64,000 bases of DNA from Jiella mangrovi (GTDB taxonomy: Bacteria; Pseudomonadota; Alphaproteobacteria; Rhizobiales; Rhizobiaceae). The position numbers were made by a program, and so were the translations under genes. Below are positions 26,720-35,368 of this stretch, piece by piece. The notes below the pieces were generated by a model, which saw only the letters and a list, made by a program, of their open reading frames with translations, was not told the DNA's origin and did no database searches. The first letter of the stretch is position 1; each line of letters starts with the position of its first letter. Location: positions 124,001-188,000 of the forward strand of contig NZ_JAGJCF010000007.1 in assembly GCF_017815135.1 (NCBI RefSeq), in the 5' to 3' direction.

Positions 26720-27997
26720 ATGTTGCTCCCCACGATCCTGTTCTTCGCGCTGATGCTGCTTGGCATGCCGATCGCCTTCGCGATCGGGATCGCGGGCTTC
26801 TCCTTCTTCCTGACCAGCCAGTTCATCCCGGTCTCGATCGGCATCCAGCAGGTGGCTTCCGCCTCCCAGAGCTTTCCGCTGCTCGCCGTTCCCCTGTTCC
26901 TGCTCGCCGGCCACATGATGAACAAGACCGGCATCACCCGCCGGCTGATCGACTGTTCCAACGCCCTCGTCTCGTGGATGGCCGGCGGCCTTGCCCAGGT
27001 CTGCATTCTGCTCTCGACCTTCATGGGCGGCGTGTCCGGCTCGGCCGTCGCGGATGCGGCGATGGAAGCGCGCATTTTAGGGCCGGAGATGATCCGCTCG
27101 GGCTACGACAAGGGCTTCACCGCCGCGACGATCGCCGTCGGCTCGCTGATCACCGCGACGATCCCGCCGAGCCTCGGGCTCATCCTCTACGGCTTCGTCG
27201 GTAATGTCTCGATCGGCCGCCTGTTTCTCGCCGGCGTCATCCCGGGCCTGTTGATGATGGTCGCCCTGATGGCGACGGTCTGGATCGTCGCGAAGAAGCG
27301 CGGCTATGGCGGCGAGGCGCGTTCGCTGCCGGACATCGGCACCGTGGGGCGCACGCTGTGGGACGCCAAATGGGCGCTGATCTTCCCGGTCGCGCTCCTC
27401 GTCTCGATCCGCAGCGGCATCTTCACCGCCTCCGAGGTCGGCGCCTTCGCCGTGGTCTATGCGCTTGTCGTCGGGGTGTTCGCCCATCGCGAGCTGAGCT
27501 GGAAGGACCTGCAGGAAGCGCTCTCGGACAGCGTCGTCGACATCGGCGTCATTACCCTGATCATCCTGTTCTCCGGCATGGTCGGCTATGTCATCGTCTT
27601 CGAGCGGGCGCCGCAGACGATCGCCGAGGCGCTGCTCGGCCTGTCGAGCCAGCCGATCATCGTCGTCTTCCTGATCCTCGTCTTCGTCTTCCTCTGCGGG
27701 CTGTTCATCGAAGCGACGGTCTTGGTGCTCCTTTTGACGCCGATCGTCCTGCCGATCGTCCAGCCGCTGGGCGTCGATCCGGTGCATTTCGGCATCCTGA
27801 TGATGACCATCGTGACGCTCGGCGGCATGACCCCGCCGGTCGGCGTCGCGATGTATGCGGTCTGCTCGATCCTCGACTGTCCGATCGAGGCCTATGTGAA
27901 GGAATCAGTGCCCTTCGTCGTGGCGATCCTGTTGGTCGTCACGATTCTGGCGCTGTTTCCCGGGCTCGTCCTGTTTCTCCCGAATATGTTGATGTAA
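26720..27997 (+). CDS. dctM: TRAP transporter large permease, DctM family
   Basis: The 425-residue permease has about 12 hydrophobic segments and DctM landmarks: GMPIAFAIGIAGFSFF, FPLLAVPLFLLAGHMMNKTGI, STFMGGVSGSAVADAAM and ITATIPPSLGLILYGF (all in part). The Pro-rich ATIPPSLGLI and MTPPVGVAMY loops belong to the two inverted repeats that carry the substrate and Na+ sites. It starts 9 bases after dctQ. Together with DctP and DctQ it performs sodium-driven high-affinity uptake, here most likely of a hexuronate. Confidence 0.94.
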   Translation: MLLPTILFFALMLLGMPIAFAIGIAGFSFFLTSQFIPVSIGIQQVASASQSFPLLAVPLFLLAGHMMNKTGITRRLIDCSNALVSWMAGGLAQVCILLSTFMGGVSGSAVADAAMEARILGPEMIRSGYDKGFTAATIAVGSLITATIPPSLGLILYGFVGNVSIGRLFLAGVIPGLLMMVALMATVWIVAKKRGYGGEARSLPDIGTVGRTLWDAKWALIFPVALLVSIRSGIFTASEVGAFAVVYALVVGVFAHRELSWKDLQEALSDSVVDIGVITLIILFSGMVGYVIVFERAPQTIAEALLGLSSQPIIVVFLILVFVFLCGLFIEATVLVLLLTPIVLPIVQPLGVDPVHFGILMMTIVTLGGMTPPVGVAMYAVCSILDCPIEAYVKESVPFVVAILLVVTILALFPGLVLFLPNMLM

Positions 27998-28025
27998 AGC
28001 CGACCGAGCGCTCGGCGCTGCCCGA

Positions 28026-28070
28026 GCATGATCCCGGCAAGCGCTGACGCGCGACGAAGGATCATCGCAA
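28026..28070. repeat. degenerate GCATGATC-type intergenic palindrome
   Basis: AGCATGATCCCGG near 28026 and AAGGATCATCGC near 28070 form the two arms of a worn copy of the GCATGATC...GATCATGC element seen intact at 41805-41849. It lies between dctM and uxuA and may shape the transcript. Confidence 0.4.
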
Positions 28071-28134
28071 AACCCACAAGATGACGCGGCCGAGCCAGTG
28101 CCGGTCGCTCGACAACGATGAATGAGGAATGACG

Positions 28135-29343
28135 ATGCGGCAGACCTGGCGTTGGTTCGGCCCCAATGATCTCGTCAGCATCGACGACATGCTGCAGGCC
28201 GGTGTCGAGGGTGTCGTCTCGGCCTTGCACCACGTGCCCACCGGCGCCGTCTGGACGCTGGAGGCGATCGAACAGCGCCAGCGCGAGATCGCCTCGCGCC
28301 GGGACGGATCCCCCTCCGGCATTGCCTGGGACGTGGTGGAGAGCCTGCCCGTCTCGGAAGACATCAAGAAGCAGACCGGCGCGTTTCGCGAGCATGTCGA
28401 AAACTACAAGACGAGCCTCAGACATCTGAAGGCCGCCGGCATCGAGACGGTCTGCTACAATTTCATGCCCGTCCTCGACTGGACGCGCACGGACCTTGCC
28501 TACCGGGTCGCCCATGGCGGCACGGCCATGCGTTTCGACCTCGTCGATTTCGCCGCCTTCGACATCTTCATCCTCGAGCGCCCCGGCGCTTCCGAGAGCT
28601 TTGCCGAAGACGTCGCCGCGGCCGCCAAAGAGCGCTTTGCGAAGATGGACGAGACGCGCAAGGAGGCGCTTGCGAGGAACGTCGTCTTCGGCCTTCCCGG
28701 CGCGGCCGAGCATTTCACCCTCGCCGACGTCCGCGCCCATCTCGCCGAATACGGCGCGATCGACGAGACGAAGCTGCGCGCCCATTTTATCGACTTTCTG
28801 TCGGAAGTCGCGCCGCTCGCCGAAGAGCTCGGCGTCAGGCTCTGCTGCCACCCGGACGATCCGCCCTTCCCCCTTCTCGGCCTGCCGCGCATCATGTCGA
28901 CCGAGGCGCAGTACAAGGCGATGATGGAGGCCGTCGACATCCCGGCGAACGGCATCACCCTGTGCTCCGGCTCCCTCGGCGTTCGCCCCGACAACGACCT
29001 TCCTGGCATGATGGCGCGGCTCGGCGACCGGGTCCATTTCCTGCACCTCAGAAACACCACCCGCGAAGGCGCCGGCCTGCCCGTCTCCTTCCACGAGGCC
29101 GAACATCTTGCCGGCGACACCGACATGGTCGCCCTCATCGCCGCCGCCCTGAAGGAAGAGGCGAAGCGCAAGGCCGCCGGCCGCCCCGACGCCTCCATCC
29201 CCTTCCGCCCCGACCACGGCCAGGACATTCTCGACGACCTGTCGAGAAAGGCGCAGCCCGGCTATCCGGCGATCGGGCGGCTGAAGGGACTGGCGGAACT
29301 CAGGGGGGTGATCGCGGGGCTGGGGTATGGCGGCCAGAACTGA
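28135..29343 (+). CDS. uxuA: mannonate dehydratase UxuA
   Basis: The protein of about 402 residues converts D-mannonate to 2-keto-3-deoxygluconate, the step after glucuronate isomerisation and fructuronate reduction. The TIM-barrel metal-site motif CCHPDDPPFPLLGLPRI is intact, as are VCYNFMPVLDWTRTDL and FLHLRNT with the later His in SFHEAEHL. ATG codons occur at 28129 and 28135. GAGGA abuts the first but is 6 bases from the second, so 28135 is chosen. The gene follows the TRAP transporter in the same direction and probably shares its regulation. No uxaC or uxuB lies in this window. Confidence 0.93.
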   Translation: MRQTWRWFGPNDLVSIDDMLQAGVEGVVSALHHVPTGAVWTLEAIEQRQREIASRRDGSPSGIAWDVVESLPVSEDIKKQTGAFREHVENYKTSLRHLKAAGIETVCYNFMPVLDWTRTDLAYRVAHGGTAMRFDLVDFAAFDIFILERPGASESFAEDVAAAAKERFAKMDETRKEALARNVVFGLPGAAEHFTLADVRAHLAEYGAIDETKLRAHFIDFLSEVAPLAEELGVRLCCHPDDPPFPLLGLPRIMSTEAQYKAMMEAVDIPANGITLCSGSLGVRPDNDLPGMMARLGDRVHFLHLRNTTREGAGLPVSFHEAEHLAGDTDMVALIAAALKEEAKRKAAGRPDASIPFRPDHGQDILDDLSRKAQPGYPAIGRLKGLAELRGVIAGLGYGGQN

Positions 29344-29716
29344 GCGCTCTTTATCGCCGCGGGTTCGACGCAAACCCAACCGTGACGCCGAATTCTCCCG
29401 ACCAATCACTCAAACCCGTTGGAGAGGAACGCGGCGAAGGCTGAAGCTCGTCATTCTCGGGCCCCGTCCCGAGAATCCAGGGGCGGCCGCCGCCACGTTT
29501 GCCACGACCGCCTCCACAACTTGAGCCGATTGCGCCCGACGATCGCTGGATTCTCGGGACGGGGCCCGAGAATGACGAAGCGTCGGGCCAATTCCGCACC
29601 GCGGCGCGACATACGCACAGCTCGTCGAGCGGCTTCGGGAAATCGTTGTTGACGAGCATGAGAGCGACCTGCGGAATAGGGGGAACTGAGGGATTTCATC
29701 GCAAGGTTTTTCTGCA
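29344..29716. other. 373-base intergenic region with long inverted repeat
   Basis: There is no gene. The region contains the 32-base inverted repeat described at 29449-29577. The rest is unremarkable, turning AT-richer toward the orphan membrane-protein gene. Confidence 0.7.
29449..29577. repeat. 32-base perfect inverted repeat (core of the dispersed repeat family)
   Basis: The arms at 29449-29480 and 29546-29577 are exact reverse complements separated by 65 bases. Each arm is itself a hairpin, ATTCTCGGG / CCCGAGAAT around ACGG-type loops. The right arm is identical to the right hairpin of the three larger repeats at 36.6, 41.9 and 47.1 kb, but the spacer and outer sequences differ, so this is a shorter relative. 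Confidence 0.85.
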
Positions 29717-30634
29717 ATGCTCAAAAGCAAGCGAGGCAATTTCTATTCCGCTATCGGATACCTATCGGCTTCATTGTTAATTTTTCTATTCCTCGCCGTA
29801 GTTTGGAACGTTTCGTCTGAAACAACGCGAGTTCGCGTCGAAAACGAAGCCGCCGCGAAGCAATACTTAGAGGATACCGAGAAAAAAGTTCGCGCAGCGT
29901 GCGTCATCACTGACACCATCGCATTTACCAAATGCGCTATTGAACAAATTAAGGCCAGCCGCGAGGACCAGCGTGCAGAGCAGGAGCTTATAGCCCAGAC
30001 CGGCATGAATCGGTGGGCCTATTACATGCTATGGGTAGGCGTTGCTAGCGCCGCCATCACAGCACTCGGCGCTTGGTGGGTTAGAGAGACACTCATTGCG
30101 ACGCGCGACATGAATAAGATTGCTCGCGCTGCCATCGGCTACGACAGCCGGGCATGGCTGAGACTTCAAGCGCAACATGTGCGTTTCAGCCGCCTTCCAG
30201 ATCGGCTCCTCATCGTATGGGGCGCCAGTATCGAAAATATAGGAAAATCGGCTGCTACCGACATTCACATTTTTACACGCGTTTTGGTTTATCCAATTGA
30301 ACGCAATCGGTCGCAGGATGCAGCCATCAGGAAGTCCGAACGCGTCCGCAACGGACGAGCTATGGCCCTTTTCCCTCAAGAGCGGCTTCACAATCGTTTA
30401 TGTCCTGCAGATTCTCCCGTTCCTGCAGAGCCATCGATTTATCAAATCGTTGGGACTATTGAATACCGATTGACCTCCGATGGCCCAGGCGACCCCGCCC
30501 ATGTCACCGAGATTACTTTCGATGTCGCCTTTGGTGAGTTCAGAAACGTCTACGGAGACGATCTGCTTGACGAGAGTGGAGGTATTCACGCTACGCTCAC
30601 TCAAAGCAGTGAAGGCCGAGTGCGTATTACATAG
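29717..30634 (+). CDS. orphan hypothetical protein with two transmembrane helices
   Basis: The 305-residue protein begins with a membrane helix (SAIGYLSASLLIFLFLAVVW), has a charged periplasmic stretch of about 60 residues with two Cys (RAACVITDTIAFTKCAIEQ), then a second helix (WAYYMLWVGVASAAITALGAW). A ~180-residue C-terminal beta-rich domain follows, rich in Ile/Val strands (LLIVWGASIENIGKSAATDI). This two-helix-plus-beta layout is common in uncharacterised proteins of accessory regions; I do not recognise a named family. The gene is clearly richer in AT than all its neighbours, lies beside an inverted repeat, and interrupts two metabolic loci. It was probably acquired by transfer. Confidence 0.7.
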   Translation: MLKSKRGNFYSAIGYLSASLLIFLFLAVVWNVSSETTRVRVENEAAAKQYLEDTEKKVRAACVITDTIAFTKCAIEQIKASREDQRAEQELIAQTGMNRWAYYMLWVGVASAAITALGAWWVRETLIATRDMNKIARAAIGYDSRAWLRLQAQHVRFSRLPDRLLIVWGASIENIGKSAATDIHIFTRVLVYPIERNRSQDAAIRKSERVRNGRAMALFPQERLHNRLCPADSPVPAEPSIYQIVGTIEYRLTSDGPGDPAHVTEITFDVAFGEFRNVYGDDLLDESGGIHATLTQSSEGRVRIT

Positions 30635-30751
30635 GAACATAGCCGCCAAACCCGCCGGCGCCGTTATGGCGGCACCTCTGGACCTCGGTGCGTTTGGTAA
30701 ATAAGGGCCTAGAAACGCTCTCATTCTCGCCATAGCGGCACGTGGGCCTTC

Positions 30752-31489
30752 TCACCCCTCCCCCAGCGCGCCCTGCGTCCGCGTCGCGCCGAGTTCGATG
30801 ACGGTGCGCATCGTCGCCCGGGCGCGCTCCTCGTCCTTCGACGCGATGGCCTCGACGATGAGGCGGTGATTGTCGGCGCATTCGCGGATCATGTCGGCGT
30901 CGTCGGCGGGTGACGAGAGCCTGAGGACGATGGCGAGCGCCGTTTCGATCAGGCCGCTCGTCGCGCGCATGAAAGGGTTCTGGGAGATGTCGGCGACAAC
31001 GAGGTGGAATTTCAGGTCGACCCGGGCGATCGAGGTGCGGTCATGACCAAGATCGCCCATCTCCTCGACGATTCCCATCAGCCGCTCGATGTCCGCGGCG
31101 GTCGCCCGGCGGCAGGCGAGCGCGGCGGCTTCCGGCTCGAAGGCGAGGCGCATCGTCGCCAGATCCTCGATGAAGCGGGCGTCGAGGCCGGTCTCGACCC
31201 GCCATCTGAGAACGTCGGGATCGAGGAGATTCCAGCGTTCGCGCTCGAGCACCTTGGTTCCGACCCGCGTCTTCGCCTCGATCAGCCTTTTGGCGGCGAG
31301 CGTCTTCATCGCCTCGCGAAGGACGGTGCGCGAAACGCCGAAGGTCTCGCCGAGGTCCTTGTCGCCGGGCAGGATCGCGCCGGGGGGAAAGGTGCCCCCG
31401 ACGATCTGCCGGCCAAGGGTCGCGACCACATGGGCGTGGCTCGAATGGCCAGACCCCGTGTCGCCCAATGTGGCGAGAAGACCGGTCAT
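30752..31489 (-). CDS. GntR-family (FadR/FCD) regulator of the ytf sugar operon
   Basis: The 245-residue regulator has an N-terminal winged helix (PGDKDLGETFGVSRTVLREAMKTL, in part), a linker and an FCD domain with potential metal-binding residues in ARVDLKFHLVVAD and CADNHRLIVEA. The ATG at 31489 overlaps the stop of the last permease gene as ATGA, so it is the promoter-distal gene of the sugar ABC operon and would set its own level. The likely effector is the transported sugar or a product. The nearest characterised relatives by layout are LldR/DgoR-type regulators, but the ligand is unknown. Confidence 0.9.
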   Translation of the reverse strand: MTGLLATLGDTGSGHSSHAHVVATLGRQIVGGTFPPGAILPGDKDLGETFGVSRTVLREAMKTLAAKRLIEAKTRVGTKVLERERWNLLDPDVLRWRVETGLDARFIEDLATMRLAFEPEAAALACRRATAADIERLMGIVEEMGDLGHDRTSIARVDLKFHLVVADISQNPFMRATSGLIETALAIVLRLSSPADDADMIRECADNHRLIVEAIASKDEERARATMRTVIELGATRTQGALGEG

Positions 31490-32469
31490 GCGGGGATGGC
31501 GGCCGCGCCGCGGCGCCGGGCGCTCAGCCAGACGAGGCCGCGCTGAAGCGCGATGAAGCTGAACAGGAGCAGTCCGATCACAATCTTGGTCCACCAGCTC
31601 GAGAGCGTGCCGTCGAAGACGATATAGGTCTGGATCAGCCCCATGATCAAAATGCCGAGCAGCGTTCCGGCGACATAGCCGGAGCCCCCGGTGAGAAGCG
31701 TGCCGCCGATGACGACGGCGGCGATCGCATCGAGCTCGACGCCGACGGCGGCCAATGAATAGCCGGCTGACGTATAGAGCGAAAAGGCGATGCCGGCGAG
31801 CCCTGCCAGAAAGCTCGACAGCGCGTAGATGAGGATGGTCGTGCGCGCGATCGGAACGCCCATCAGCTCGGCCGACTGGCGGTTGCCGCCGATGGCGTAG
31901 ACGTTGCGGCCGAAGGAAGTGAAATGGGCGATCACGATGCCGGCGACAACGACGGCCAGCATCGCCATGCCGACGAAGGACAGCCGTCCGCCCCCCGGCA
32001 TCCTGAAATAGAGATCCTGCAGCGTATCGTAGAGCTCGACCCTGATCGGCACCGAATCCGTCGAGATCAGGAAGGCCATGCCCCGGGCGAAGAACATGCC
32101 GGCGAGGGTCACGATGAAGGGCGGCATGGCGAGATAGTGGATCATCGCGCCCATCAGCGCGCCGAAGGCCGTGGTGATGGCAAGGACGAGCAGAATCGCG
32201 AAAAGCGGCGGCACGCCTCCTTCGCCCATCGTCACGGCGAGAAACACCCCGGTGAAGGCGATCACCGAGCCGATCGACAGATCGATGCCGCCCGACAGGA
32301 TGACGAAGGTCATGCCCACCGCGGCGATGCCGAGAAAGGCGTTGTCGGTCAAGAGATTGCCGATCACCCGGGTCGACAGCATGTTGGGGAACTGGGCGTA
32401 GCACAATGCATAGGCGAGGATGAAGATGACGAAGGTCGTCGCCAGCGGAAACAGTCTCGACCCGATCAT
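31486..32469 (-). CDS. yjfF: sugar ABC transporter permease, YjfF-like
   Basis: The 327-residue BPD_transp_2 family permease has about 8-10 helices. Typical runs are GMTFVILSGGIDLSIGSV and LGIAAVG near the N-terminus, and AVVIGGTLLTGGSGYVAGT near the C-terminus. With the preceding permease it forms the heterodimeric channel, as E. coli YtfT-YjfF for galactofuranose. Its ATG at 32469 overlaps the ytfT stop as ATGA, and its own stop overlaps the regulator's start. The N-terminus (FPNMLSTRVIGNLLTDNAFLG) is closest to YjfF. Confidence 0.9.
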   Translation of the reverse strand: MIGSRLFPLATTFVIFILAYALCYAQFPNMLSTRVIGNLLTDNAFLGIAAVGMTFVILSGGIDLSIGSVIAFTGVFLAVTMGEGGVPPLFAILLVLAITTAFGALMGAMIHYLAMPPFIVTLAGMFFARGMAFLISTDSVPIRVELYDTLQDLYFRMPGGGRLSFVGMAMLAVVVAGIVIAHFTSFGRNVYAIGGNRQSAELMGVPIARTTILIYALSSFLAGLAGIAFSLYTSAGYSLAAVGVELDAIAAVVIGGTLLTGGSGYVAGTLLGILIMGLIQTYIVFDGTLSSWWTKIVIGLLLFSFIALQRGLVWLSARRRGAAAIPA

Positions 32470-33509
32470 CGCGCGGCCTCCTTCTCGGGTTCGCGGACGG
32501 GCGCGGCAGCGTCCTCTTCGCTGCGCGGCCGCGATTTCATGAAGGCGAAGAGCGTCTGGCTGGCCGGCGACTGGACGACCAGGATGACGACGATGATCGC
32601 CGCCTTGATCACGAGGTTGAACTCCGGCGGAAAGCCGGCGAGCAGGATGCCGGTATTGACCGACTGGATGATCATCGCGCCGATCAGCGAGCCGGCGATG
32701 GAAAACCGCCCGCCCATCAGCGAGTTGCCGCCGACGACGACGGCGAGGATGGCGTCGAGCTCCAGCCACAGGCCGGCATTGTTGGCGTCGGCGCCGCGAA
32801 TGTCGCCGGCCGCGACGATGCCGGCGACGGCGGCGCAAAGCCCCGAGGCCGCGTAGACGGCCAGAAGCAGCGCCGAGGTGCCGATGCCGGCGAGCGAGGA
32901 GGCCCGCCGGTTGATGCCGATCGCCTCGACCAGAAGCCCGAGGGCCGTCGTGCGGAACAGGACGGATGCGGCGATGCCGATGGCCACCCAGAGGATGACG
33001 GGAAAGGGGATGCCGAAGACAGCGCCCGTCCCGACGAAGACGAGGCCCGGATCGTTGAAGGTGAGGATGACGCCTTCGGTGATCAGCTGGGCGATGCCGC
33101 GCCCCGCGACCATCAGGATCAGCGTCGCGATGATCGGCTGGATGCCGAGAAAGGCGACCAGCGCGCCGTTCCACAGCCCGCAGACAATGCCGACGCCGAG
33201 CGTCGCGAGGATCGTCGCGGCGAGCGAGTGATCGCTGGTGATCAGCGCGGCGGCGACCGCGCCGGCGATCGCCATCACCGCCCCGACGGACAAATCGATG
33301 CCCTTCGTCGCGATCACCAGCGTCATGCCGACGGCGAGCAGCGCCACCGGCGCACCGCGATTGAGAATATCGATCAGGCTGCCATAGAACCGGCCATTGG
33401 CGAAGGCGATGTCGAGAAAGCCCGGCGCGATCGCGGTGTTGAGCGCCAGAATGACGAAGAGCGCGACGAGCTGCGGCAGAACCCGCCTGATGGTGGTCGG
33501 GAGTGTCAC
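32466..33509 (-). CDS. ytfT: sugar ABC transporter permease, YtfT-like
   Basis: The 347-residue permease of the ribose/galactofuranose type carries the landmarks GMTLVIATKGIDLSVGAVMA and GRFSIAGSLIGAMIIQ. The family Gly-rich segment near the C-terminus reads AVVVGGNSLMGGRFS. The C-terminal 30 residues (KSRPRSEEDAAAPVREPEKE) form a charged cytosolic tail. It overlaps both the ATPase gene upstream and yjfF downstream by four bases, so all are translated from one message. Confidence 0.9.
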   Translation of the reverse strand: MTLPTTIRRVLPQLVALFVILALNTAIAPGFLDIAFANGRFYGSLIDILNRGAPVALLAVGMTLVIATKGIDLSVGAVMAIAGAVAAALITSDHSLAATILATLGVGIVCGLWNGALVAFLGIQPIIATLILMVAGRGIAQLITEGVILTFNDPGLVFVGTGAVFGIPFPVILWVAIGIAASVLFRTTALGLLVEAIGINRRASSLAGIGTSALLLAVYAASGLCAAVAGIVAAGDIRGADANNAGLWLELDAILAVVVGGNSLMGGRFSIAGSLIGAMIIQSVNTGILLAGFPPEFNLVIKAAIIVVILVVQSPASQTLFAFMKSRPRSEEDAAAPVREPEKEAAR

Positions 33510-35062
33510 GCCGTGCCCTCCCGCAGGATTTCGGCGGCCCGGCCCTCGCCGGCTCCGCCCCCCGACGTCTCGTCCTCGGCCGAGGCGATCGCCCGCATGA
33601 TGGCGTCGGCGCTGATCTCGCCGGCCGGCAGTTCGCCGGTGTGGCGGCGGTCGGCCAGAACCCGCACCCGCGTCGCATAGGCGACGATCTCCTCGAGTTC
33701 CGAGGAGATGACCAGAAGCGACATGCCGCGCTGGCGCAATTCGCCGATCAGCCGGATGATCTCGGCATGGGCGCCGACATCGATGCCCCGCGTCGGCTCG
33801 TCGAGGATCAAAAGCCGGGGATCGGTGGCGAGCCAGCGGGCGAGGATGACCTTCTGCTGGTTGCCGCCAGACAGGAACTTGATCGGCTTTTCCCGGTCGC
33901 TGGTCCGGATGTCGAGGGCTTCGATATAGCGGTCGGCGATCGCCTCCTGCTCCTTTCGCGGCAGGGGTTTGGCCCAGCCGCGCCGGGCCTGGAGCGCAAG
34001 GACGATGTTCTCGCGCACCGACAGATCCTCGACGATGCCGTCCAGCTTGCGGTCCTCCGGGCAGAAGCCGAAGCCGTGGGCAATCGCGTCGCGCGGCGAG
34101 GCGAAGGTCACCGGCTTGCCGTCGACCTCGATCGTGCCGTGATCGGGTTGGTGAATGCCGAACATCAGCTCGGCGGTCTCGGTGCGGCCGGACCCGAGAA
34201 GCCCGGCAACGCCGACGACCTCGCCGGCCCGCATCTCCAGGTCGAAGGGGGCGATCTGCCCATTCTTCGACAAGGCCTTGAAGCTGGCGACGACCGGCTT
34301 TTGCGACCGGTCCACCGGCTCGGCGACATGCGCCTCCTGCTCCTGCAATTCGCGGCCGAGCATCAGCGAGACGAGCTCGATGCGCTTGAGGCCCTCGATC
34401 GGGCGCGTCGCGACCTTGTGGCCATTGCGCAGGATGGTGACACGGTCGGCGATGCGATAGACCTGGTCGAAGAAGTGGGTGATGAAGACGATCCCGAGGC
34501 CGCGCTGCTTGAGACCGTCGAGGATACTGAAAAGCCGGCTAACTTCCGCCGCGTCGAGACTGGCCGTCGGCTCGTCGAGGATCAGCACCTTGCCGGAAAG
34601 ATCGACGGCCCGGGCGATGGCGACGATCTGCCTCACGGCGACCGAATAGGTCGCAAGAAGCGATGTCACATCGATGTCGAGCCCGTACTGGCCCAGGATT
34701 TCGCGCGAACGCCGGTTCGCCTCGCTCCGGTTGGTCAGGCCGAAGCGCTTCGGCTCGCGCCCGAGGAAGAGATTTTCGGCGACCGTCAGATTGGGCAGGA
34801 GGTTGACCTCCTGATAGACCGTGCCGATGCCCAACTCCTGCGCGTCCATCACGTCGGAGGGGTCGATCGGCTTGCCGGCAAGGACGATCCGCCCGCCGTC
34901 GCGGCGATAGGCGCCGGTCAGGATCTTGATGAGGGTGGATTTTCCGGCCCCGTTCTCGCCGACCAGCGCATGGACCTCGCCTGCGGCCAGGTCGAAATCG
35001 ACGTTCGAGAGCGCCGTAACGCCGAGAAATTGCTTGGATATGCCTTCCGCGCGAAGCAGCAT
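33506..35062 (-). CDS. ytfR: sugar ABC transporter ATPase with two ABC domains, YtfR-like
   Basis: The 518-residue duplicated ATPase of the RbsA/YtfR class has a first domain with Walker A GENGAGKST, signature-like YSVAVRQIVAIARA and Walker B LILDEPTASLD. The second domain has a degenerate Walker A (GLLGSGRTE), signature LSGGNQQKVILARWL and LLILDEPTRGIDVGA. ATGs occur at 35155, 35077 and 35062. Only the last has a proper Shine-Dalgarno sequence (GGGAG, 4 bases away) and it gives the family length. The tail carries a Ser/Gly/Glu-rich extension of about 20 residues. It powers YtfT-YjfF. Confidence 0.92.
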   Translation of the reverse strand: MLLRAEGISKQFLGVTALSNVDFDLAAGEVHALVGENGAGKSTLIKILTGAYRRDGGRIVLAGKPIDPSDVMDAQELGIGTVYQEVNLLPNLTVAENLFLGREPKRFGLTNRSEANRRSREILGQYGLDIDVTSLLATYSVAVRQIVAIARAVDLSGKVLILDEPTASLDAAEVSRLFSILDGLKQRGLGIVFITHFFDQVYRIADRVTILRNGHKVATRPIEGLKRIELVSLMLGRELQEQEAHVAEPVDRSQKPVVASFKALSKNGQIAPFDLEMRAGEVVGVAGLLGSGRTETAELMFGIHQPDHGTIEVDGKPVTFASPRDAIAHGFGFCPEDRKLDGIVEDLSVRENIVLALQARRGWAKPLPRKEQEAIADRYIEALDIRTSDREKPIKFLSGGNQQKVILARWLATDPRLLILDEPTRGIDVGAHAEIIRLIGELRQRGMSLLVISSELEEIVAYATRVRVLADRRHTGELPAGEISADAIMRAIASAEDETSGGGAGEGRAAEILREGTA

Positions 35063-35258
35063 TTCGCTCCCGATCATGACCCGTCCCGAAACGAAGCGGC
35101 CCGCGGCGGGCGCAAGCGACCCGTCCTCGGCCCGCATGTTGCCGAACTCAACCACATCCTTGCGCGCAGTGACTGCCTTGCACCGACGTCATCTGCCGAA
35201 GCGTTGCAAATTTCAGGCATCTTGAAACCCGGCGCCGGAACCTGCCGCGGCGATCCAT

Positions 35259-35305
35259 GCGCGTTCCCGGCCGAAGTGTCGAACCGCCTTCGGCCGGGAA
35301 CGCGC
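35259..35305 (-). other. perfect 18-base-pair stem-loop between ytfQ and ytfR
   Basis: GCGCGTTCCCGGCCGAAG at 35259-35276 and its exact complement at 35288-35305 enclose an 11-base loop. It sits in the 306-base ytfQ-ytfR gap, which otherwise holds no gene. No T-run follows on the minus strand, so read-through is expected. Such hairpins after binding-protein genes usually stabilise the upstream mRNA and lower expression of the membrane genes. Confidence 0.8.
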
Positions 35306-35368
35306 CGCGAAGAGAACGCCAGCCTGCGGATCGTCCAGAATCCGGCGGGCTGACGGAACCTTGTGGGC

